Position numbers and translations under genes: made by a program. From NCBI RefSeq assembly GCF_000315625.1, contig NW_005434534.1, positions 44,488-96,976 of the forward strand: a DNA stretch of 52,489 nucleotides. Direction: 5' to 3'. The notes below the pieces were generated by a model. The model did no database searches and was not told the origin of the DNA. It worked only from the letters and a program-made list of their open reading frames with translations. Positions 44,337 to 52,489 of this stretch are shown here, piece by piece (within the stretch, counting starts at the first letter, position 1; every line of letters begins with the position of its first letter). This DNA comes from Guillardia theta CCMP2712 (lineage: Eukaryota; Cryptophyceae; Pyrenomonadales; Geminigeraceae).

Positions 44337-46568
44337 TCATTGACCTGCTCGTCCCACGTTACCCCAGAGATTCTCGTCTCCTCCTCCCACCTGCTGCATC
44401 GGAGATTTCCCGTTGTTGAGCGACACTCCAACCAAGTTCGGACCAGAAACGCAGCTGGAGAGCAGTGAGGAGGACGGAGACCGCGAGCATGCAGACCTCG
44501 GGTCTACCCACTGGTCTCTCGGGTAGTCGTACGTGTTGGGGTGACAGAGAATCTGATAACAAGTGGCGCTCGACTGCCAACGCGTGTGAGAGACTGTTGG
44601 GTCAGCAGGAGGGAGAGGCGGGGGGACCTGCCCAGCTGCAATGACAGACCAGGCCAAGAAGAACTCCTGCGACCACATGAGCCTACCACAAGAAGATTGA
44701 GATGACATGGCACCTGAAGGCGGAAGAGATGCTTGCCCTTGGTGTGCTCGGAGATGGCATCGATCTTGCCCAGCAGGATGTCCGTCTTATGCGACATCCA
44801 GTTGTCGTACCACTGTACCCATCATATCAGAATCAAGTTCCACACTCAGCCCCTGCTCTCTTTCCTTCCCGCACAGCTTCATCCCCCTCCTCCAAACAAT
44901 CTAGTACAATTCCCGTCCCTCACGAGTCTCTTTGCCATCTACCTTGTGGAGGGTGTGCGAGTAGTGACGGCCGATGGTCTCAACAGAGTGCACCTGCTCT
45001 TCGTCACTCGCCACACTTTCCTCTTCTTCTCACCTCAAATCCTGCAAGCTCACACTGCTTGACGTACCTGCAGTGCAAGATTTATTTCAGTCGCTAAATT
45101 GTCAGAAATGCAGGAGTCGACCAGTTGAGAGGAGTGGAGGCGTCAGCACCAGGGAAGATGTACTTGCTCATGAAAAGACCCCATGCGACATCCTGTATGT
45201 GCCGTCCCCTTCAGCTCAAGGACAGTCCAACACTCCTCCTCGACCATCCCCAAGTACGTCCCTCTCCTCTTTCCCTCTCACCTCCCAGCTTGGGCCTTGA
45301 CGAAGACCGGAGACCTGCGCAGCCGGTCACATGCAATGAGCAGAAGCAGATGATTCACCTGCAGGAGAAACTTGGAGTCCTGAACGAGATACACGGTCAG
45401 AGCAGTGAGAGAAGACGAAAGTCGTACTTGCCTTCTTAGCCAGCATCTTTCTGACAGATACCAAAAATGGATCGACGAAGTTGGCAATGCCAACGTGTTC
45501 CGCCATCTCAATAGAGGCGATCTTGTCAAACTTCTGTCCTCCCGGAATCTCGCGATAGTCGCAACAGTGAATCTCCGTCGGAACTCCTTCGAAACATGTC
45601 ACATATTAAAGCGTCGCTTGGCAACGAGTACCAGTCTCCTTGCTCGCATAGTCGCAGTACTTCTTCCCTTCCGACGACAGAGTCACGCCTGTTGCCTTCG
45701 CCCCGTAATGCTTCACGGCATGGCGGCACAGAGTTCCCCATCCGCATCCGATGTCCAGCAGCGTCTCGCCCTTCTGCAGCATCAGCTTGTCGCAGATCAT
45801 GTTGAGCTTGTTGAACTGTGCTTCCTCCAGCGTCCCATCCGCTGCTGACTTGGCATAGTCGCCATTGTATCCGTCCGAGGCGAAGGAGGGCACCTTGTGG
45901 AACACTCCACACGTGTACACCATGGCGCGACCCAGCATGGAGGAGAAGACGTCGTTGCCCTTGTTGTAATGCTCGTCGATCTCCTTGTGCGTCTCCTTCA
46001 CAGACTTGCCGCTTGACGATCCTCGTCCCAGTCCACTCCCTGTCATCCACCATGGCAGGAACTGCGAGATGAGCCACCAGATCTGTCGCCAAGTGACTTT
46101 GTAGTTAGCGAACTCGTGGCGATGGTACTGCAAGATCTTGTAGCAATCCCCTCCCTCGCAGCTTTCGTTCCAGTCGAACAACCCTTCGATGTACATCTCA
46201 TACAGCTCACACATGGGAATCTTCCTGTGCTTGTAGTAGTTGGCCAGGCTCTCCTTCTTGAAAGTCAGGAACTTGGACGTGTCCACTCCCTTCTCTGTGC
46301 CCACCCCGTGGTATACAACATCCCACAAGAAGCGGGTAATCACATAGGGGCCCAGCACACCAGCCAGGAGCATTGCCGTCTTGTTCAGCTCCTCTCCTTG
46401 CAAAATGCTCGTCGAGAAGTTTGACGCCGCCGCATAATTGAAGAGCTGCACCGCCTTGTACGCGGTGACTCCTATCATTGTGCCGGCGTACGGGATGATT
46501 CCCATGAGCATCATGGGTGGGTCCGTCCAACGAGTGGACATGGCGATGCCTATCCTGAGCTTCTCCAT
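44337..46568 (-). CDS. Sphingolipid C9-methyltransferase-like (cyclopropane-synthase family)
   Basis: SAM-dependent methyltransferase of the CFA-synthase superfamily; fungal relatives methylate C9 of the sphingoid base in the ER/Golgi. ATG 46568 (MEKLRIGIAMSTRW; a CAG just upstream could instead be an acceptor). Two N-terminal TM segments (MMLMGIIPYAGTMIGV; LLAGVLGPYVITRFLW), then HRHEFANYKVTWRQIWW, KEIDEHYNKGNDVFSSMLG, MVYTCGVFH, DGTLEEAQFNKLNMICDKL, LLDIGCGWGTL (SAM motif I) and AKATGVTLSSEGKKY. Later exons: VPTEIHCCDYREIPGGQKFD, KIASIEMAEHVGIANF, DVAWGLFMSKYIFPGADAST, CELAGFE, VHSVETIGRHYSHTLHK, WYDNWMSHKTDILLGKID, LMWSQEFFLAWSVIAAGQ and SATCYQILCHPNTYDYPRDQ. The FPGADASTPL and EFFLA motifs favour C9-MT over bacterial CFA synthase. 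The C-terminal end is uncertain. Confidence 0.85.
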
Positions 46569-46925
46569 GATGGAGCCTGAACACAACATGAGCGAACCGC
46601 GAGCATTCAAAAACTTCCTCCGAGCTCATTTCAAGTCTTGTTGCGTCACCCTAGCCTGATCCCTACCCTTCTACCTGCAGTCGGCCAAACTGAACAGAAA
46701 TCTTTGACTGTGATAAGCAGATTAGGAAATTTTCCTTGAGCATGGTTTTCCTCTCAATAGATTTCCAACCCACACCATAGGATCTTGCCTCAGAACGCAT
46801 CTACCTACTTACCTCACTTCAACCTGCTCGCTTCTCCTAATTTCTTCTCCGAACCCATCCAATCCAACGCTCTGTTCTGCTGCCTCGGCATTGCCCTCAC
46901 CTCACCTCTTCTTTCACCTCTCCTC

Positions 46926-46976
46926 TCCCTCCCTCCCTCCCTTCCTCCCTCCCTCCCTCCCTCCCTCCCTCCCCCT
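46926..46976. repeat. (CCCT)n tract
   Basis: About 12 CCCT/CTCC units upstream of the methyltransferase gene. Confidence 0.85.
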
Positions 46977-47039
46977 CGCTCCCCTCCTCCTCTCCTTCTC
47001 TTCTCTCCCCTCGTCAGTCGTCACGAGATCAATCCAGTA

Positions 47040-47775
47040 GGGGAACTTTAGCGACGAGGAAGAACAACCCCCTCACCCCACCCCTCAACGCCCCACAGCA
47101 ACCCCACCTTGTTCAAAACAGTACCCCACCCCTCTTCATACTACCCCTCCTCTCTACTTCTGAACAGCTGCACTATAAAAAAGTTACTCGGTACCCCTAG
47201 GTAGTCACCCTACTAACCCAACAGGCCCTCGTCCATATGTACCCCCCACCCCCCTTCTCCATCAGCGAAACCACGTGGATTTGAAAAAGACCCACCCCCC
47301 ATTTATGTTCCCTTCCACCCCTATCCACATCTGATCATTCCCCCACTGAAACTTACACCCCCGAAAGCAAAGATAAGCTCTCTACCCCATTTTTGGCAGA
47401 GAAAAGTACCCCTAGCATTGTAATACAACCCCATCAAATCAAGGCCTGTTCATTACTGCCCCTACTACCCCACCCACCCATGTTCCCCACGCACAACGCT
47501 AAACCACCACCTCATCTCTTCACCACCCCACCACCCCCCTCTATTCCCCCAGCCCTGTATGCCTCATCCGGTTGCATCTCTATCAACAGAGTGACGGGGG
47601 TACCTCAGTCGTGCTGTGGTTCGCGATTCGAAAGAGTAGGGTGGGTTGATAATGGGTGGGTGGGTCCCTCCACCTTCATTCCCGTGGGGTCAATGAAATA
47701 CAGAGTGACTATTTTCTGGGGTGGGGTAGAGTTCTAGTCCGGGTGGGGTGGATGATTTCCAAGGGTAGGGTAGTA
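47040..47775. promoter_or_regulatory. Long TACCCC/GGGGTA block between divergent genes
   Basis: About 700 bp, C-rich to about 47560 (AGTACCCCACCCC, GTACCCCCCACCCCCC, CTACCCCACCCACCC), then G-rich (GGGTGGGTGGGTCCC, GGGGTGGGGTAG, AAGGGTAGGGTAG). It separates the start of the methyltransferase gene (minus) from the carrier (plus), the largest such block in the window. Promoter role inferred. Confidence 0.35.
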
Positions 47776-48140
47776 ACATATAAGAGAATTGCAAGGCCAT
47801 GGATGTGACCACCAAGGATGGGACCATCCCCTCGAGAGCATGCAGAGAGTGCCGGTCAAGAAGTAGCTAGGTTGCAGAAGACTTAGGAGAGAAAGTGAGG
47901 AGAAGAGGAGAAGGAGCATGAGAGAAGATAAAGCTTGAGAAGATGGTTCCTCATACACTTCTCTTCCGTGACTTCAGACTTGTTGATTGAGGCCATCTGA
48001 GGTATTCGGAGCCATACAAGCGTGCAGTTGAGAAAATGTTGTTTCATCGAGAGTTGTAGTAGGGTGTGACGAGCCGCCAAGACGCTAGAAATACGTGGCT
48101 GGGCTTAAACTTTGCCGAGAAAGACGCAAAGACATTCGAA

Positions 48141-49337
48141 ATGCAAGAGCAGCAGCTCAAACAACCACTTGTTGAAGTGCAATTACCTTCCAAGGGACAT
48201 GCTCAACACTGCAAAATGTGTGCAACAATCTCTGGTGCTACAGCAGGAGCCGTTGGAGTGCTGGTGGGTCAGCCGTTCGATACTCTTAAAGTCAGGCTGC
48301 AAGTTTCAGGAGCTAAGAGCGTGGCGAGCACAGAGACGAGGAGCTTCGTAAAGACATTGGCAATGTACTACAGGGGCTCAGGCCCCCCAGTCATCTCCTC
48401 TGGCTTGGTGTCCTCGTTGAACTTCACAGGATTCGAGGCGATCAAACGCTTGTTTCATCGTGAGGACATGCATAGAGCACCTCTCTTTGTCCATTGGGTT
48501 TCGGGCTTTGGAGGTGCGATCCCGGTTACTGTCATCACGTGTCCATCGCAGAACATCAAAATCCTTCAGCAAGCAGGCGAAGAAAGGTTGGGGATGATTG
48601 AATGCTTGCGCAAGATCTTCAAGACATCCGGCTTGCGAGGGCTCTATAGGGGATACTGCATCCACTCTATTCTAGAAACTTTTGGTAAGTGCAGCCTTCC
48701 TAAAAGACCCGATGGCGTTGTTGACTTGTATGCAGGTCGGGGTTGGTACATGGTGACTTATGAAACTGTGAAGCGCAGGCTTGATGATACCCCTGAGGTT
48801 GACGACTCTCTCGTCCTTCAACCCTAACCATCCTCGTCATGAACCCCCTAAACTCTTTCCATCAGGTCCTTGGAGGTCAAATTTCCCTCCACAGACGAAT
48901 GTTGGCGGGAGCATGTGCAGGCATGGCTGGTTGGAGCTCAATCTATCCGTTGGACGTCATTCGGTCGAGGATTATGGCGCAGGTCCTTCTCATTGCATTT
49001 GGGCATGGTTTCTGATATGCCCGAGCAGCCGCTGACTGAAAAAGAAAAGCTAGCAAATCCGAAGATGCTCTTCTCAAACAGTCTCGATTGCATCATGAAA
49101 ACTTATAGCGAAGGAGGAATCCCTATCTTCTTCAGAGGTCGTGTGCCTCCAGCACCATCCTGCACGTCCCCCTGACTGATTTACCCACAGGGATCGGATT
49201 CTCACTCGTTCGGGCGGCACCGGTGGCAGCCTGTGAGTAAATCGGGGGACCTGTTGATGTGAATGACCGCTGTGCCAGGCGTACTTCCAACCTACGATCT
49301 TGCCTACAGCTGGCTGCAGTCTACCTTTGGATCATGA
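48141..49337 (+). CDS. Mitochondrial carrier (SLC25) family transporter
   Basis: Six-TM inner-membrane carrier with three repeats. ATG 48141 (MQEQQLKQPLVEV). Repeat 1: SGATAGAVGVLVGQPFDTLK-VRLQ (PxDxxK present). Repeat 2: GFGGAIPVTVITCPSQNIKI-LQQ, where the motif reads PSQNIK with Gln in place of the acidic residue, then GLRGLYRGY. Repeat 3: AGACAGMAGWSSIYPLDVIR-SRIMAQ, then GGIPIFFRG, FSLVRAAPVAACVLPTYD and a stop TGA at 49335-49337. Exon joins (GT-AG, four or five introns) all keep phase. Length about 310 aa fits the family. The pattern is nearest the carnitine/basic-amino-acid branch, but the substrate cannot be set from this. Confidence 0.88.
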
Positions 49338-49562
49338 AGAGAGTCTTCTTGCTGGGGACGAGATTCCAGCACTGTTCAAGCCTGCTCCTCACGGTTTCTG
49401 TGTACATTTTTTTGACTTTTAAAGAATTCCATAAGCAACTGTACAGTAGAGCATACAGATGGAATATTATTTTGACATTGTCCGCTAATCGAACTTCATG
49501 GCGTCACAGAAACTTCCTGGCGTCGCTGCAATTTGCCTTCAGGCTTGCGCAAGCAAGATTGT

Positions 49563-51048
49563 TCAACAAGAGCAGTTGCTAGCTCCTTGGGTACCTCGAG
49601 AGCTGAAAAAAGCACTGAGTCTCGATCACGAGAGAGAGGCAAGCTTACGCAAGATTCAACCCCGAGACCTCGTTGTTAACCAGATGTGGAGAATCTAAGA
49701 TCTTTTGTACAAGTTCCTCGAACGCTAGAAGAAGAACAGATCAGGTGAGCAATGGAAACACATCAACAGATACCTTGCTGAATTCCAGTCTTCGCTTTTG
49801 CACTGCACTCAATGAATAGCTACGACATTTCATATCACACATTCAAACAAGCCAAGAGCAAGCGCACCATCCCACGATTTCGAGCGAATTCTATTCCATC
49901 CGCACGAGTCACTTCGCGATTTGCCTTATCGATCTTATTGCCCACCAAGAGTTTGACAACCTGTGCATGCGCTATCAACTGCCTCGCAACCAAAGTAGCA
50001 GATGCGATAGTACTCCGTCTCGGTTTGTGTACATGTCCACCTCTTTCAACCACTGCAGCTTGTTACAAACATGTGAACCAGAGATTTCGAGCTTCACCTG
50101 CTCAAGATTCTCGAACGTTTCCTTGCGAGTCACATCGTAAACTAGTAAAACATCAGCCATGTTCCTCATAAGATTTTTCTACCAAGAATAACGCCCTGGG
50201 CACCACGGTAATAGCTACTAGTCAAAGTGCGGAAACGCTCCTGCCCTGAAGATCCTTGCAGATAAGCAAACAAGTAGACATGTTGAATAAAACAGAAGAT
50301 CTTGAGCTAGACTGACCGGCTGTGTCCCAGATCGTCAGTTTCACTTTCTTCCCTTCCACGTCGATTGATTTGACCTTCACAAACAATCACGAATAGCTTG
50401 CTCAATACCCAAGGAGATGAGATCGGGACCTTGAAATCAACCCCTATGGTGGCAGGCTGATCCGTAGCAAAGGAATCATCCGTAAATCGAAGTAGAATGC
50501 TTGACTTGCCAACACCACTATTCCATGTAATTTGTCAAGCGCTTTTCGCGGGGTGTGGTTGGGATATTGGATGGAGAACAGGAGAAGGATGAATAACAGT
50601 ATTCCCTGTTTCACAGCATGCTATTCAAGCAGAAGAGCCAGCAGACTCTGATTTCCATGAAAGTTGATGCAGGCACACGCATACAAGTAAGAACAGTGAG
50701 GGTCGAGCTCAGTTGATCATTTCAAATTCGAAAAATGGAAAGATGTAGCAAGTGTCTCAGTTTGAGGAGGTACTGTCAGAGCATTATTGGATGATGGTGA
50801 AGAAGTTTAGTATCACATCGGTCGATTTTCAGCATGTGGCGGGGTGAATTTCAAAAAAGTAGGTGTAGGCTATGGAGAAGGTGCCGGTGATGGGAGGAGG
50901 AGAGAGGACGAGGAAAAAGACAATGAAACAGCGGAGAAAGAGGGAAATGAGGGAGGAAGGTTGGTGAGGCATGCAGGATGGAGGGGTACCTGTCTCCTGT
51001 GAGAAGGAGCTTGAAGCGATGATCGAACGCGTCGCTCTCCTTGGCCAT
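49563..51048 (-). CDS. RAB18: Rab18-type small GTPase
   Basis: Rab18 acts on ER and lipid-droplet membranes. Exon 1 (ATG 51048) [20 protein letters not shown] ends inside the P-loop; after a 470-bp intron [19 protein letters not shown] continues it. Then [88 protein letters not shown] (NKxD), [11 protein letters not shown] (SAK), [16 protein letters not shown] and, across a GTAAGC...TTTCAG intron, [12 protein letters not shown] with TGA at 49565-49563. All five G motifs and a terminal CxC prenylation signal are present. Nine exons, several introns under 60 bp. Without the last intron the protein would lack the prenylation cysteines, which supports that splice. Confidence 0.92.
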
Positions 51049-51054
51049 GGCTGC

Positions 51055-51390
51055 CAAATCTGCCACCCACGTGTAGAGGCTGCAAAGCAGGGGTAGTAGG
51101 GTCTTGGGTGGGTACAGTACCAGGCCGTCGGGGGTACTGAGTCGAAAGGGGTACTGGGAGGAGAGATGGAGGGGTACCTGGTATGCTGCAATAAGATTCA
51201 AAAAGTTTAGGAGGGAGGCGGAGGGGTGGTTTTGATATTTGAGGGGTAGGGATGGGAAGGGGTACAGAGGTAGGGGTGGGTCTTTCCTTGCGATTGTCAT
51301 AGAGGCACGATGGGAGCACGTGGGGTAGGGTGAAGAGAAGGGGTGGTGGGGTAAGTGACATGTGAGGGTACGGGTCCAGCCATTCAAAAA
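51055..51390. promoter_or_regulatory. GGGGTA/GTACC block upstream of Rab18
   Basis: GCAGGGGTAGTAGGG, CGGGGGTACTGAG, AAAGGGGTACTGGG, GGAGGGGTACCTGG, GAGGGGTAGGGATGG. Starts within 20 bp of the Rab18 ATG. Similar blocks precede other genes here; function inferred. Confidence 0.35.
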
Positions 51391-51443
51391 GAGTAGATCA
51401 GGAGGCTGAGGGGTCCCCTCGTATGGGAGGGGTGGAGACTTGC

Positions 51444-51515
51444 TTCCTCAACGGGGAATCGAACCCCGGTCTCCAGGGTGAGAACCTGGTATCCTAACCG
51501 CTAGACGATTGAGGA
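51444..51515 (-). tRNA. tRNA-Glu (anticodon CUC)
   Basis: 72-nt cloverleaf on the minus strand: acceptor TCCTCAA/TTGAGGA, D arm GTCT-AGCGGTTA-GGAT, anticodon stem CCAGG/CCTGG with loop TTCTCAC (CTC anticodon), T arm CGGGG-TTCGATT-CCCCG with A/B-box consensus TAGCGGTTAGGA and GGTTCGATTCC. No intron. Downstream is the Rab18 block; upstream (plus side) is GC island 4. Confidence 0.95.
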
Positions 51516-51539
51516 CTTCCCGATCTGTCCAAACGGAGG

Positions 51540-51965
51540 CCTGCAAAGTTTATATAGTACATCGGCCCGGGCCGCGACTCACGAGTCACTGAGTCCGACT
51601 CACCGGGGCCTGAGCCTCCGACCGTGGCACTGCACGCTTGCCGGAGAGTGCACCTCACTCCCATCAGCGACGCTCGGACGCCAAGCTGAGAGAGATGTTC
51701 GCAGTCGAGCTGACAGCCGACACCTTCAACTTCGGCAGGCCGCCCGGCCCCGCGGGCCCGGTAACTTACTGAGAACTTCGTGAGCAGCGCCGTACTAGGG
51801 CAGCCCGGCCCGGCCCGGCCGCCGCTCCGACGCTCCGGGCCGAGGCCGTACGGTCCGATCTGCTCAGCGGGCACCGCGGGCCGGGCCCGGGGTGCCACGG
51901 TCGGACTGGCTCGGACGCCGGCGGGCCGGGCGGTCGCCGGGTGACCGGGTGCAGTGCAGCGAGGG
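51540..51965. other. GC-rich palindromic island 4
   Basis: Same vocabulary as islands 1-3 (CGGCCCGGGCCG, CACGAGTCACTGAGTCCGACTC, CCCGGCCCGGCCCGG, GTACGGTCCGATC). Begins about 25 bp upstream of tRNA-Glu, in its 5' flank. Confidence 0.65.
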
Positions 51966-52039
51966 GATGGGGTCAGGGATGGGGTACTGCAGGTTCAGTC
52001 TGGTCGGGGAAATGCACGACGAATTCCTTCTATTGTCGG

Positions 52040-52235
52040 TAATCCTCCTCGTCCTCGTCCTCCTCCTCGTCCTCCTCGTCCTCCTCCTTCTCCTTCTCCT
52101 CATCGTCCTCCTCCTCGTCCTCGTCCTCGTCCTCCTCGTCCTCGTCCTCGTCCTCGTCCTCCTCCTCGTCCTCCTCCTCCTCCTCGTCCACCTCCTGCTT
52201 CTCCTCCTTCTTCTTGTCGATCTCCTTCTCCTTCT
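52040..52235. repeat. CTCGTC/CTCCTC degenerate array
   Basis: Irregular CCTCGTCCTC words. On the minus strand it reads as an Asp/Glu run preceded by MEDRKDEKKEKEIDKKKEE. Since similar arrays in this window sit in introns, coding status is doubtful. Confidence 0.8.
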
Positions 52236-52280
52236 TCTCGTCCTTCCTATCCTCCATCCCGGTCTTGTGCTCCCTATCGA

Positions 52281-52489
52281 TGCCACAGATGAAGGAGAAG
52301 TTCCACAGCGCTTGCAATCTGCTGCTGCAACAAGCCGGCAACTATGACGCGCTGCTGGCTCTCTACTACCTGGTCGGCTATCTTGGCATGACCAGTCATT
52401 GGACTAGCACACCGAGGCAGCTACGCCTTCCTACCCTCAATGAAGCGCTATCGCAGACACTACTGCTAGTTCAACTGGAAGCTTTTACT
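52281..52489 (+). CDS. Open frame running off the window (partial, unknown)
   Basis: From ATG 52281 the frame stays open to the edge: MPQMKEKFHSACNLLLQQAG, NYDALLALYYLVGYLGMTSH and so on. Composition looks protein-like, with amphipathic helices, but no family is recognised and upstream exons are unknown. Confidence 0.3.

Noticed and set aside
45404-46424. Plus-strand frames opposite the methyltransferase gene
   Set aside because: Antisense shadows; the minus strand gives a continuous recognised enzyme.
52030-52341. Acidic Asp/Glu-repeat protein at the right end
   Set aside because: Low-complexity CTCGTC array; similar arrays here are intronic, and no conserved exon flanks it. The short lysine-rich start is not enough to call a gene.

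Overview
This window is nuclear DNA of a microbial eukaryote, not a prokaryote. Genes are cut into many short exons with GT-AG introns, several only about 30-50 bp, and recognisable proteins appear only after exons in different frames are joined. The gene set (eIF1A, Rab18, PIG-C, RPA-interacting protein, SMYD-type SET protein, MLO-like membrane protein, RGLG/copine-type vWA protein, CmcI-like enzyme, sphingolipid C9-methyltransferase-like enzyme) suggests a unicellular alga or related protist. A cryptophyte such as Guillardia is my guess, from intron style and composition only. All exon joins were read by eye and are untested against transcripts.

Left third (1-17.7 kb): a broken retroelement C-terminus (minus) and a cluster of dispersed roughly 35-bp repeats; an SMYD4-like SET/MYND/TPR gene (minus) head to head with a 2-oxoglutarate/Fe(II) dioxygenase gene (plus); an MLO-like membrane protein gene with an EF-hand-like tail (minus); a 730-bp GC-rich palindromic island; the GPI-anchor gene PIG-C (plus); and a B-box plus PDZ gene (plus). 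The most conspicuous long open frames here (poly-Asp/Met/Ser and a 10-residue repeat) are artefacts of microsatellites and minisatellites lying inside introns.

Middle (18-30 kb): a small unrecognised gene, a secreted CmcI-like gene, an SH3 gene, a GA microsatellite holding a 100-N assembly gap, a Lys/Ser-rich gene, a second GC island, an RGLG/copine-like gene, a small unknown gene and eIF1A.

Right (31-52.5 kb): a cluster of four paralogues of an unrecognised, apparently intronless family (31050-31664 minus, 35887-36483 minus, 37863-38483 plus, 42449-43195 plus), the last two joined by a recent 777-bp duplication that changed the N-terminus. An RPA-interacting-protein-like gene lies among them. 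Then come a C9-methyltransferase-like gene divergent from a mitochondrial carrier gene, a Rab18 gene, tRNA-Glu(CUC), a fourth GC island and an open partial frame at the edge.

Two compositional signals recur at gene 5' ends: blocks full of TACCCC/GGGGTA words (upstream of all four paralogues, eIF1A, Rab18 and the carrier/methyltransferase pair) and GC-rich islands of short palindromes (next to PIG-C/MLO, RPAIN, the RGLG gene and the tRNA). The four-paralogue family and these two element classes are the best candidates for something undescribed.
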